NCBI GenBank assembly: GCA_021845985.1
Contig: JAJZES010000039.1
Span: 1-64,000 of the forward strand
Length of the DNA: 64,000 bases
DNA from: Pseudomonadota bacterium
Lineage (GTDB): Bacteria > Pseudomonadota > Alphaproteobacteria > Acetobacterales > Acetobacteraceae
Direction of reading: 5' to 3'
This document shows, one piece after another, positions 26,142 through 34,022 of the stretch. The notes under the pieces were generated by a model. That model ran no database searches. It saw nothing but the letters and a program-made list of their open reading frames with translations, and was not told where the DNA came from. How positions within the stretch are numbered: the first letter of the stretch is position 1; every line of letters starts with the position of its first letter. A program made the position numbers and the translations under genes.

Positions 26142-27232
26142 GCGCCGCCACGCCGGCGCCGGGCCGCCACTATGTCCGCGCCGCAGACCTGCACGCGCTG
26201 TGCAGCGGGCTGCTGGTCAGGCACGACGTTCCGCACGACGACGCCGAGACCATCGCCCGGTGTCTGGTCGAGTCTGACCTGCGCGGCGTCGAGACCCACG
26301 GCGTGGTGCGTCTGCCGCACTACCTCAACCGCGTCCGCCTCGGCCTGACCAAGACCCGGCCCGACATCCGCATCGAGCGCGTCACCCCGGTCGCCGCCTC
26401 GGTTGACGGCGATAACGGCTTCGGCTTCGTGATCGCCAGCCGCGCCATGGACGAAGCGATCGCGATGGCCCGCGACTACGGCATCGGCCTCGCCAGCGTG
26501 CGCCACAGCAACCATTTCGGCATGGCGGCGAGTTACGTGCTGCAGGCGCTGCGCGCCGGGATGATGAGTCTGGTCTTTACCAATGCGTCATCCGCCATGC
26601 CTCCCTGGGGCGGGCGCGACGCCATCCTCGGCACCAGCCCGTTCGCCGCCGGCGCCCCCGGCGGCGCGTTGCCGCCGTTCGTCGTGGACATGGCTCCGGC
26701 GGTCGCCGCCCGCGGCAAGATCCGGCTGGCGCAAAAGCGCGGCGAGGCGATTCCCCAGGGCTGGGCGCTCGACAAGGAGGGGCGGCCGACCACCGACCCG
26801 GCGGCGGCGCTCGACGATGGCGTGGTGCTGCCGATGGCCGGTCCGAAAGGCTCGGCGCTGTCGATGATGATGGACATTTTCGGCGGCGTCTTGTCCGGCT
26901 CCGCCTTTGCCGGCGAGGTCACCAACCACACGCTGGATTTCGCCAAACCGTCGAATGTCGGCCATTTCATCATGGCGATCCGGCCCAACCTGTTCATGAC
27001 GCAGGAGCAGTTTGCGGCACGGATGGACTACCTCGTCGGCAAGCTGAAGGCCGGGCGCAAGGCGGCCGGGTTCGCCGAGATCCTGATCAGCGGCGAGCCG
27101 GAATCGCGCAAGCAGGCCGAGCGGCTGCGCAGCGGCATCCCGCTGCCGGCGGCCGAGCTTGCGCTGCTGCTGGCCGAGGCCGACACCTACGGCGTGGGCC
27201 GCCCCGCGCTGTCCCCCGTCCCCTTCGCCTAG
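26138..27232 (+). CDS. Malate/L-lactate-dehydrogenase-family oxidoreductase (Ldh2 type)
   Basis: A 364-residue NAD(P)H-dependent dehydrogenase of the Ldh_2 family, unrelated to classical Rossmann lactate dehydrogenases. Motifs: DLRGVETHGVVRLPHYL, the catalytic His in RHSNHFG and GTSPFAAGAPG (cofactor loop). Family members oxidise sulfolactate, ureidoglycolate, malate or reduce cyclic imino acids. Coupled to the monooxygenase gene by a four-base overlap and followed nine bases later by the amidohydrolase gene, so it likely processes the hydroxy- or oxo-acid produced by the first enzyme. Confidence 0.85.
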   Translation: MSAATPAPGRHYVRAADLHALCSGLLVRHDVPHDDAETIARCLVESDLRGVETHGVVRLPHYLNRVRLGLTKTRPDIRIERVTPVAASVDGDNGFGFVIASRAMDEAIAMARDYGIGLASVRHSNHFGMAASYVLQALRAGMMSLVFTNASSAMPPWGGRDAILGTSPFAAGAPGGALPPFVVDMAPAVAARGKIRLAQKRGEAIPQGWALDKEGRPTTDPAAALDDGVVLPMAGPKGSALSMMMDIFGGVLSGSAFAGEVTNHTLDFAKPSNVGHFIMAIRPNLFMTQEQFAARMDYLVGKLKAGRKAAGFAEILISGEPESRKQAERLRSGIPLPAAELALLLAEADTYGVGRPALSPVPFA

Positions 27233-27241
27233 AGAGACGCC

Positions 27242-28036
27242 ATGCCAGACGCGATGCCGATCGTCGATACGCATGCTCATGTGTTCCGCCGCGACCTGCC
27301 GATGGCGCCCGAGGCGCTGACGCTGCCGCACCACGATTTCGAGCTGGACGAATACGAAGCGATCCTCGACCGGCACGGCGTTGATTTCTCCTGCATCGCC
27401 GCGCCGAGCTTCCTCGGCAGCTACAACGACTACACGCTGGCGGCGATTGCCGACCGGCGCCGTTTCCGGACCACGGTGATCCTCGACCCCGATACCGATC
27501 CCTATATCCTGCGCATGATGGATCGCGACGGTGCCGTGGGGGTGCGGCTCTCGTTGCGCAACCAAAAGGTGCTCCCCGACCTCGCCAGCTACCAATGGGT
27601 CCGCTTCCTGCGCCGCCTCGCCGATATCGGCTGGCATGTCCACCTGCACATCGACGGCCAGCGGCTGCCGCAGGTTCTCCCGGCGCTGCAGGCCGCCCCG
27701 GTCAACCTCGTCGTTGACCATTTCGGCCGCCCAGACCCGGCCGGCGCCGCGCAATCGGCGGGCTTCGAGGCGCTGCTGCGCGCCTTCGACACCGGCCGCA
27801 CGTTTGTAAAACTCTCCGGCGGCTTCCGCCTCGGCTGCGATCCGGCGCCGCTCGCCGCGCGGCTGCGCGAGGTCGGCGGCCCCGACCATCTGGTCTGGGG
27901 CAGCGACTGCCCGTTCACCGACTTCGCCGACAAGGTGACGTATCAATCGGTGCTCGACAGCTATGCCGGCTGGGTCCCGGTCGAAGCCGACCGCGCCCGC
28001 ATCAACGCGGCGTCGCGGGCGCTCTATCGTTTCTGA
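27242..28036 (+). CDS. Amidohydrolase-superfamily lactonase-like hydrolase
   Basis: A 264-residue TIM-barrel amidohydrolase (Amidohydro_2, 2-pyrone-4,6-dicarboxylate-lactonase-like). The N-terminal metal motif is VDTHAHVF; the C-terminal metal Asp lies in VWGSDCPFTDF. RRFRTTVILDPDTDPYILRMM and VDHFGRPDP are consistent with this group, whose members hydrolyse lactones or decarboxylate aromatic-type acids. Third gene of the forward operon. Its last 13 bases overlap the 3' end of the convergent muconolactone-isomerase-like gene. Confidence 0.82.
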   Translation: MPDAMPIVDTHAHVFRRDLPMAPEALTLPHHDFELDEYEAILDRHGVDFSCIAAPSFLGSYNDYTLAAIADRRRFRTTVILDPDTDPYILRMMDRDGAVGVRLSLRNQKVLPDLASYQWVRFLRRLADIGWHVHLHIDGQRLPQVLPALQAAPVNLVVDHFGRPDPAGAAQSAGFEALLRAFDTGRTFVKLSGGFRLGCDPAPLAARLREVGGPDHLVWGSDCPFTDFADKVTYQSVLDSYAGWVPVEADRARINAASRALYRF

Positions 28037-28317
28037 GCGCCCGCCCGGGCGATTGCCTCCTGGTGCGCGGCCTCGATCAGCGGCCACACCTGCATCGCCG
28101 CCGGCACCCGATCGGCCCACTCCGTCATGTAGCGATGCAGCGTCTCATGGCTGTCAACGTCGAGCACCATGAACAGGCCCCGCCCGGTCTTGACGTGGAC
28201 CGCCTTGACCGTCCCGTTCTGCCGGAGCGGTTCGAGCCAGTCCCAAAACGCGGTCTGTTTGCCACGCATCTCGGACGGACTGTCCGGCCGCGGCGTGCTC
28301 ATGACCATGAACAGCAT
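28024..28317 (-). CDS. Muconolactone-isomerase-like small protein
   Basis: A 97-residue ferredoxin-like-fold protein resembling muconolactone delta-isomerase/YciI-type proteins: MLFMVMSTPRP start, WDWLEPLRQNGTVKAVHV middle and VDSHETLHRYMTEW helix. The ATG at 28317 has a strong AGGGAGGAG site seven bases upstream. If catalytic it would shift a double bond in a lactone intermediate, which fits with an adjacent lactonase-type amidohydrolase and an HpcH/HpaI aldolase; I infer this from family and context only. Divergent from the GMC oxidoreductase with operator D between them. Confidence 0.75.
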   Translation of the reverse strand: MLFMVMSTPRPDSPSEMRGKQTAFWDWLEPLRQNGTVKAVHVKTGRGLFMVLDVDSHETLHRYMTEWADRVPAAMQVWPLIEAAHQEAIARAGAQKR

Positions 28318-28390
28318 GCAACGCTCCTCCCTGAACCTTGCGACCGCACCATCCCGGCCGCCGCCGCGCCAATCATTCCATTGGACCGAC

Positions 28391-28409
28391 GCATCACCCG
28401 GCGTTATGG
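28391..28409 (+). promoter_or_regulatory. Predicted LysR operator D (isomerase-like / GMC divergent promoter)
   Basis: GCATCACCCGGCGTTATGG, 77 bases upstream of the GMC oxidoreductase ATG and 74 bases upstream of the divergent isomerase-like ATG. It keeps CAT, the A at position 6, TTATGG and the T-N11-A spacing; only the first base of the dyad differs (G for C). Confidence 0.5.
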
Positions 28410-28485
28410 CCGGCGTGCATCTGCCGATTTGACCTGAGCCGGGCCGGCCGCGACCATTGCGCCCGAGTGGGGTCCGGGGAGACCG

Positions 28486-30126
28486 ATGGAAACGTTTGAT
28501 TTCGTGATCGTCGGCGGCGGCTCGGCCGGCTGCGTCATCGCGAACCGTCTGGTGCAGTCCGGCGCCACCGTCTGCGTGCTCGAAGCCGGGCCAGTTGACC
28601 GCAACCCGTTCATCCACATGCCGGCCGGGTTCGTCAAAACCCTGTTCAACCCCGCCGTCACCTGGCAGTTCACCGCCGAACCCTCCGACTGGACCGGCGG
28701 CCGGCGCATCCCGGTCACCCAGGGCCGCACGCTGGGCGGCTCCAGCTCGGTCAACGGCATGGTGTTCGTGCGTGGCCAGTCGGACGATTACGACCACTGG
28801 GCGCAGCGCGGCAACCGTGGCTGGAGCTACAGTTCCGTGCTGCCGTATTTCCGCCGCATCGAGCGCCGCATCTCCGACACCGCCGACGCGCGCTATCGCG
28901 GCCGCGAGGGCAATCTGCCGGTCACCGACATCGACTGGTCGCACCCGCTCTGCGAAGCGTTCATCGAGGGCGCGGCCGGCCTGGGTTACCCGCGCAACCC
29001 CGACTACAACGGCGCCAGCCAGGCCGGGGTCGGCTATTACCAGCGGGTGATCCATCGCACCCGCCGGGTCAGCGCGGCGCGCGCCTATCTGTATCCGGTC
29101 ATGAAAAGCGCCAATTTGCGCCTCATCACCGACGCCCAGGTGGCGGCGATCCTGCTCGACGGGCGGCGCGCCAGCGGGATCAGCTACCGCCGCCAGGGCG
29201 ACAGCGCGCTGCACCAGGTGATGGCGCGGCGCGAGGTCGTGGTCTGCGCCGGCGCGGTCAACAGCCCCAAGCTGTTGCAGCTCTCCGGCATCGGCCCGCC
29301 TGAGTTGCTGCACTCGGTCGGCATCGCGGTGCAGCACGCGCTGCCCGGCGCTGGGGAGAACCTGTCCGACCATTACAGCCCGCGCATCGTCGCGCGGGCC
29401 AGGAACATCCAGACGATCAACGCCATGGTCAGCGGGATTCCGCTCGCCGGGCAGTTGCTGCGCTGGGCCGTGCGCAAGCCCAGCGTGCTCGGCCTCTCCG
29501 CCGCGATCGTCTATGCGTTCGGCAAGTCCGAACCGTCGATGCCGGCACCCGACTATACGATCATCTTCACCCCGGCGAGCTACAAGGAAGGCAAGCTCGG
29601 CAGCCTCGACGACTATCCGGGCATGACCTGCGGCGCCTGGCAGATGCGGCCCGAAAGCACCGGCCATGTCCGCATCCGCTCGGGCGACCCGGCCGAGCAT
29701 CCGCTGATCCAGCCGAATTATCTGTCGGCGGAAAAGGACCGGCTGGTCCTGCTGCAGGCGATCCGCGCCGCGCGCCGGATCCTCGCCACGCCGCCGCTGT
29801 CGCAGTACTACGACAGCGAGGTCGTCCCCGGCGCCGGCAAGACCAGCGACGCCGAGCTGCTCGACTTCGCCCGCCGCTATGGTTCCTCCACCTATCACCT
29901 CTGCGGCACCTGCCGGATGGGCCCCGCCGAGGACCGCGGCAGCGTGGTCGATGACCAGTTGCGGGTGCACGGGATCGACGCCCTTCGCGTCGCCGACTCG
30001 TCGATCATGCCGGCGGTGGTGTCGGCGAACACCTACGCGACAACGCTGATGATCGGCGAAAAAGCCGCCGACCTGCTGCTCAACAAACCCGCCCTGGCCC
30101 AGGCCGAGCTCGCCGCGACGGCTTAG
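28486..30126 (+). CDS. GMC-family FAD oxidoreductase (choline-dehydrogenase-like)
   Basis: A 546-residue glucose-methanol-choline oxidoreductase. N-terminal FAD motif VIVGGGSAGCVIANRL, GMC signature 1 region RTLGGSSSVNGMVFVRG, and the active-site YHLCGTCRMG near the C-terminus (catalytic His) followed by NTYATTLMIGEKAAD. The length matches the choline dehydrogenase/alcohol dehydrogenase branch. It should oxidise a primary alcohol to an aldehyde, passing electrons to the membrane or to oxygen. Regulated, by inference, from operator D, so it belongs to the LysR cluster rather than to betaine metabolism; the choline-sulfatase gene is 25 kb away. Confidence 0.9.
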   Translation: METFDFVIVGGGSAGCVIANRLVQSGATVCVLEAGPVDRNPFIHMPAGFVKTLFNPAVTWQFTAEPSDWTGGRRIPVTQGRTLGGSSSVNGMVFVRGQSDDYDHWAQRGNRGWSYSSVLPYFRRIERRISDTADARYRGREGNLPVTDIDWSHPLCEAFIEGAAGLGYPRNPDYNGASQAGVGYYQRVIHRTRRVSAARAYLYPVMKSANLRLITDAQVAAILLDGRRASGISYRRQGDSALHQVMARREVVVCAGAVNSPKLLQLSGIGPPELLHSVGIAVQHALPGAGENLSDHYSPRIVARARNIQTINAMVSGIPLAGQLLRWAVRKPSVLGLSAAIVYAFGKSEPSMPAPDYTIIFTPASYKEGKLGSLDDYPGMTCGAWQMRPESTGHVRIRSGDPAEHPLIQPNYLSAEKDRLVLLQAIRAARRILATPPLSQYYDSEVVPGAGKTSDAELLDFARRYGSSTYHLCGTCRMGPAEDRGSVVDDQLRVHGIDALRVADSSIMPAVVSANTYATTLMIGEKAADLLLNKPALAQAELAATA

Positions 30127-30260
30127 AGTCGGAATGCGGGAATGGCTGAGGAGGATCCCATCAGTTCCGGGTGGGCGATAATGTTGATCTTATGCGCCCG
30201 CATGGTTTATGGGTAGAGAGCGGCCCGCGTCCGGCAGCCGTCTTTTGAAACCGACCCGCA

Positions 30261-31310
30261 ATGCTGGATATCCACTCCATGGAGCGTCGTCAAAACTCTC
30301 TGCCTGTCCGCAACAGTAGCAGGAACCTATTGGACGCATATACGCTCCTGACGGAGACGCAGCGCATCGCCCGGATCGGCTCCTGGTGGCGAAGCTTGGC
30401 CGGGCCGATACACTGGTCCGTTGAAATGTATCGTATTTTCGGCGTCTCGCCCGAGACGTTCGTACCGACCGTGGGGGCTTTGCTCGAGCTGATCCATCCA
30501 GCGGACAGGCAGTCTTTTGATGCATGGTACACCGCCTGCGCGCAGGGAGGCGCGACCGGTGAACTGGTGATTCGCCGGATCCGGCCTGACTCTTCGCGCC
30601 GCTGGATAAGCGTTCGCGGCAGCCTGACGAAACGCAGCGGCGACACATCCGGCTATATCTCCGGCACGGCACAGGACATCACCGAGACAAAGGACATCGA
30701 AGAGCAGAACAAGCTCTATGCAACAAAACTCGAAATCAGCCTGATGCAGACCGTCGATGTGATAACCGCCATCTTTGAGATTCGCGACCCGTACACCGCC
30801 GGCCATGAGCGGCGCGTGGCGGAGATTGCCGTCGCCATCGGCGCGGAGTTGGGGTTCGATGCCGCCCGACAGCAGGGACTGCGGATGGCAGGCTACCTCC
30901 ACGACGTTGGCAAGATTATCATTCCGGCAGAGCTTCTTTCGAAGCCCGGAAAGATCAGTGCCGGAGAGATTGCGCTGATTCGCGAACATGCACAGGCCGG
31001 GTATGATGTGCTGAATAAAGTGGCATTTCCCTGGCCGGTGGCGAACGTCGCCCTGCAACATCACGAGAAGATCGACGGCAGCGGCTACCCACAGGGCCTC
31101 AAGGGCGATGAAATCATCCTGGAAGCCCGCATCGTGGCGGTGGCGGATGTGGTCGAGGCGATGTCCTCCCACCGGCCATACCGTCCGGCCGTCGGACTCG
31201 AGAAAGCCCTTGCCGAGATCGAGCGTGGGCGCGGCGCGGGATACGACGCCGATGCGGCAGACGCCTGCCTGCGGCTGTTTCGCGACAAAGGCTACCAGTT
31301 GCCCAGGTGA
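30261..31310 (+). CDS. PAS - HD-GYP cyclic-di-GMP phosphodiesterase-like protein
   Basis: A 349-residue protein: an N-terminal PAS/PAC domain (about 35-155; GSWWRSLAGPIHWSVEMYRIFG and SGTAQDITETK) joined by a short helix to an HD-GYP domain (about 165-345). HD-GYP motifs are intact: RDPYTAGHERRV, YLHDVGKI, HAQAGYDVLNKV, HHEKIDGSGYPQGLKGDEI (DGxGYP) and ARIVAVADVVEAMSSHRPYRP. It should hydrolyse cyclic di-GMP in response to a PAS-sensed signal, with no membrane segment. The ATG at 30261 lacks a good ribosome site and 30282 is an alternative. AT content and codon use in the PAS half are less GC-biased than neighbours. Monocistronic. Confidence 0.9.
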   Translation: MLDIHSMERRQNSLPVRNSSRNLLDAYTLLTETQRIARIGSWWRSLAGPIHWSVEMYRIFGVSPETFVPTVGALLELIHPADRQSFDAWYTACAQGGATGELVIRRIRPDSSRRWISVRGSLTKRSGDTSGYISGTAQDITETKDIEEQNKLYATKLEISLMQTVDVITAIFEIRDPYTAGHERRVAEIAVAIGAELGFDAARQQGLRMAGYLHDVGKIIIPAELLSKPGKISAGEIALIREHAQAGYDVLNKVAFPWPVANVALQHHEKIDGSGYPQGLKGDEIILEARIVAVADVVEAMSSHRPYRPAVGLEKALAEIERGRGAGYDADAADACLRLFRDKGYQLPR

Positions 31311-31313
31311 CTC

Positions 31314-31333
31314 CATCGGCGCTGCGGCCGATG
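31314..31333 (+). terminator. Hairpin after the HD-GYP gene
   Basis: CATCGGC and GCCGATG (31314-31320, 31327-31333) form a perfect 7-bp stem with loop GCTGCG, four bases after the stop codon; it is followed by CAAAAC rather than a U-tract. Confidence 0.4.
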
Positions 31334-31477
31334 CAAAACGAGGCGATTTGCCGCCGCCTGTTCGCACGCCTCAGCCAGCTCACGCAACGGTTTGGGGTGC
31401 AGGAAGGTCTCCGGCTGTTCAATGCCAAGCAGCGGTGCGGTCGCGTCCGCGCAGGTCGCGCAACGTGCTGTCACCAC
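31325..31477 (-). pseudogene. Fragment of a RecF/OLD-like AAA ATPase
   Basis: About 50 reverse-strand codons read LLGIEQPETFLHPKPLRELAE followed by CEQAAANRLVLH. This resembles the Walker B segment (hhhIEQPExxLHPxxLxxLAExC) of RecF/OLD-type AAA ATPases, normally followed by a THSP motif that is not recognisable here. No Walker A or other domain exists in the surrounding 295-base gap, so I read it as a decayed remnant. The match is short; it could be chance, but the E-Q-P-E/L-H-P spacing is specific. Confidence 0.4.
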
Positions 31478-31567
31478 GGGCGCCGATGGCGCGGCGCGGT
31501 CATTGCGCGGGTCCGATAAAATTCGCCGCCCGCCGGCCGCGGCCCGGCGGACAACACGCGGGCGCGG

Positions 31568-31604
31568 GGCGAAATCTGACGGCTGCTGGCGTCAGATTTT
31601 CGCC
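31568..31604 (-). terminator. Terminator hairpin of ndk
   Basis: GGCGAAATCTGACG (31568-31581) pairs with CGTCAGATTTTCGCC (31590-31604), leaving one bulged T and an eight-base loop. It begins one base after the ndk stop codon on the reverse strand. Stem length and position make this the most convincing terminator-type structure in the window, although no long U-tract follows. Confidence 0.65.
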
Positions 31605-31605
31605 A

Positions 31606-32028
31606 TCAGCCGACGATATCGACCGCGGCGAAGAAGAACGAAATCTCCCGCGCGGCGCTCTCGGGGCCGTCCGAGCCGTGCACCGAATTGGCCTCGATGC
31701 TCTCGGCGAACAGCTTGCGGATGGTGCCCTCGGCGGCATTGGCCGGGTTGGTCGCGCCCATCACCTCGCGGTTGCGCGCCACCGCGCCCTCGGCTTCCAG
31801 CACCTGCACCACCACCGGGCCGGAGGTCATGAAGCTCACCAGATCGCGGAAAAAGCCGCGCGCCTTGTGCTCGCCATAGAACGCCTCGGCCTCGGCGGTG
31901 CTGAGCCAGATGCGGCGCTGGGCGACGATGCGCAGGCCGGCGGCCTCCAGCGCGGCGTTGATCCGGCCGGTAAGGTTGCGCCGCGTCGCGTCGGGCTTGA
32001 GGATGGAGAGCGTGCGCTCGACCGCCAT
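31606..32028 (-). CDS. ndk: Nucleoside diphosphate kinase
   Basis: A 140-residue Ndk, the normal length. [20 protein letters not shown] opens the fold, and the phosphohistidine lies in [12 protein letters not shown]. It transfers the gamma phosphate from ATP to NDPs in the cytoplasm. The ATG at 32028 has AGGAG six to seven bases upstream. Divergent from the ABC-F gene, separated by about 107 bases. Confidence 0.97.
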   Translation of the reverse strand: MAVERTLSILKPDATRRNLTGRINAALEAAGLRIVAQRRIWLSTAEAEAFYGEHKARGFFRDLVSFMTSGPVVVQVLEAEGAVARNREVMGATNPANAAEGTIRKLFAESIEANSVHGSDGPESAAREISFFFAAVDIVG

Positions 32029-32135
32029 ATGCGGCTCCTGACATCTGATGATCTGTGGGGCCGGCGCTTTAGAGCAGGCGCCGGCAGCGGGCAACCCCTT
32101 TCAACCGGGCGCGGCTTTCCGGTATCTCGCAGCGC

Positions 32136-34016
32136 ATGAGCCTGCTCGTCGTCCGCGACCTGACTTTGCGCATCGCCGGCCGCACGCTGCTCGACGGCGC
32201 CGGGCTGACCGTCGATCCGGGGCGGCGCATCGGCCTCGTCGGGCGCAACGGCGCCGGCAAGTCCACGCTGCTGCGCGCCATCGCCGGCGAGATCGCGCCG
32301 GATGGCGGCGACATCCGCCTCGCCGCCCGCGCCCGGCTCGGCCGGGTGACGCAGGAGGCGCCCTCCGGCCCGGCCTCGCTGATCGCGACGGTGCTCGCCG
32401 CCGACGTCGAGCGCACCGCCCTGCTCGCCGAGGCCCAGCAGGCGGGCGAACCGAGCGCGACGGCCGAGCGGCTGGCCGAGGTGCATGACCGGCTGATCGC
32501 CATTGGCGCCGATGCCGCCCCGGCGCGGGCGGCGGCGATCCTGGCCGGCCTCGGTTTCGACGCGGCGGCGCAGGCGCGGCCGGTGCAGTCGTTTTCCGGC
32601 GGCTGGCGGATGCGTGTCGCCCTAGCGGCGGCGCTGTTTCTCGACCCCGACCTGCTGCTGCTCGACGAGCCGACCAACCATCTCGATCTGGAGGCGACGC
32701 TGTGGCTGGAGGCCTGGCTGGCGCGGTTCGCCGGCGCGGCGCTGATCGTCAGCCATGACCGCGGCCTGCTCGACAACTGCGTCCACGCCATCGCCCATCT
32801 GGACCGCGGCAAGATCGCGCTGACGCCGGGCGGCTTCGCCGAGTTCGTGCGCATCCGCACCGAACGCGCGCTGCAGCAGTCGCGCGCCGCCGAGCGGGTG
32901 GCCGAGCAGCGCGCCCGGATGCAGAGCTTCGTCGATCGCTTCCGCGCCCAGGCGACCAAGGCGCGACAGGCGCAGGCGCGGCTGAAAGCCATCGCCCGGC
33001 TGCCGCAGATCGAGGCGGTGGTGGAGGACGCGCCGACCCGCTTCAGCTTCCCCGAGCCGGTGGCAATGGCGCCGCCGATCCTGGCGATGGAGCGGCTGGC
33101 GATCGGCTATGACGGACGGGCGGTGCTGCGCGGCCTCACCCTGCGCATCGACATGGATGACCGCATCGCCCTGCTCGGCGCCAACGGCAACGGCAAATCG
33201 ACGCTGGCCAAGCTGCTGGCCGGGCGGCTCGAACCGATCGAGGGCGAGCTGCGGCGCGGGGCGAAGCTGCGGGTCGGCTATTTCGCCCAGCATCAGACCG
33301 AGGAATTGTCGGCCGGCGAGACGCCGGTGGCGCATATGGCGCGCGCCCTGCCGCGCGCCACGCCGCCGATGGTGCGCAGCCAGCTCGCCCGCTTCGGGCT
33401 GGACGAGGCGCGGGCGGAAACGCCGGTCGGCAATCTCTCGGGCGGCGAGAAGGCGCGGCTGCTGCTGGCGCTGGCGACGCGCGAGGCGCCGCATCTGCTG
33501 ATCCTCGACGAGCCGACCAACCATCTCGACATCGACGCGCGCGAGGCGCTGGTGCGCGCTCTGGCCGAGTTTTCCGGCGCGGTGCTGCTGATCACCCACG
33601 ACCCGCATCTGGTCGAACTGGTGGCCGACCGGTTGTGGCTGGTGGCCGATGGCACAGTGCGGCCGTTCGACGGCGATCTCGACGACTACCGGGCGCTGCT
33701 GGCCGAGCGGGCGCGGCCGGCGGCCAAAGCGGAGGCGGCACCGTCGCGGCGCGATGAGCGGCGCGAACGGGCCGAGGCGCGGGTCGCCGTCGCCCCGCTG
33801 CGCCGCCAGGCCCGCGAGGCCGAGGCCCGCATCGCCAGGCTCGCCGCCGAGCGCGCGGCGATCGAGACGCGGCTGGCCGACCCGGCATTCTACACCCGCT
33901 CCGGCGCGGCGGAGATCACCGCGGCGCAGACCCGGCTGGCCGCCATCGCGCGCGAGACCGAGCAGGCGGAGACCGCCTGGCTGGCGGCGGAAGAGGCGCT
34001 GGAGGCGGCCTCGTAG
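32136..34016 (+). CDS. ABC-F family ATPase (Uup/EttA-like ribosome-associated factor)
   Basis: A 626-residue soluble ABC-F protein with two ATPase domains and a linker. Domain 1: Walker A GRNGAGKST, signature FSGGWRMRVALA, Walker B LLLLDEPTNHLDL. A charged linker (RARMQSFVDRFRAQATKARQ) matches the P-site tRNA interaction motif region at about 245-285. Domain 2: Walker A GANGNGKST, signature LSGGEKARLLLA, Walker B LLILDEPTNHLDI. The C-terminal 90 residues are a charged, Glu/Arg-rich coiled coil, as in Uup. Such proteins act on the ribosome or on replication intermediates, not in transport. Convergent with mbfA, only six bases apart. Confidence 0.92.
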   Translation: MSLLVVRDLTLRIAGRTLLDGAGLTVDPGRRIGLVGRNGAGKSTLLRAIAGEIAPDGGDIRLAARARLGRVTQEAPSGPASLIATVLAADVERTALLAEAQQAGEPSATAERLAEVHDRLIAIGADAAPARAAAILAGLGFDAAAQARPVQSFSGGWRMRVALAAALFLDPDLLLLDEPTNHLDLEATLWLEAWLARFAGAALIVSHDRGLLDNCVHAIAHLDRGKIALTPGGFAEFVRIRTERALQQSRAAERVAEQRARMQSFVDRFRAQATKARQAQARLKAIARLPQIEAVVEDAPTRFSFPEPVAMAPPILAMERLAIGYDGRAVLRGLTLRIDMDDRIALLGANGNGKSTLAKLLAGRLEPIEGELRRGAKLRVGYFAQHQTEELSAGETPVAHMARALPRATPPMVRSQLARFGLDEARAETPVGNLSGGEKARLLLALATREAPHLLILDEPTNHLDIDAREALVRALAEFSGAVLLITHDPHLVELVADRLWLVADGTVRPFDGDLDDYRALLAERARPAAKAEAAPSRRDERRERAEARVAVAPLRRQAREAEARIARLAAERAAIETRLADPAFYTRSGAAEITAAQTRLAAIARETEQAETAWLAAEEALEAAS

Positions 34017-34022
34017 CCCGGT

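Noticed and set aside
28366..28387. CCAT-N11-ATCA-like match just before operator D
   Set aside because: Only one arm is conserved and the TTATGG end is absent.
26588..29970. Long reverse-strand open frames (26588-28120 and 28024-29970) opposite the dehydrogenase, amidohydrolase and GMC genes
   Set aside because: Translations show no family motif and are complements of proven coding sequence; only the 28024-28317 part is a real gene, with its own ribosome site.
30203..30213. CCATAAACC-like half-site (reverse strand) upstream of the HD-GYP gene
   Set aside because: It shares the CCATAA end with the LysR boxes, but the second arm is not at the required spacing, so it was not counted as a fifth operator.
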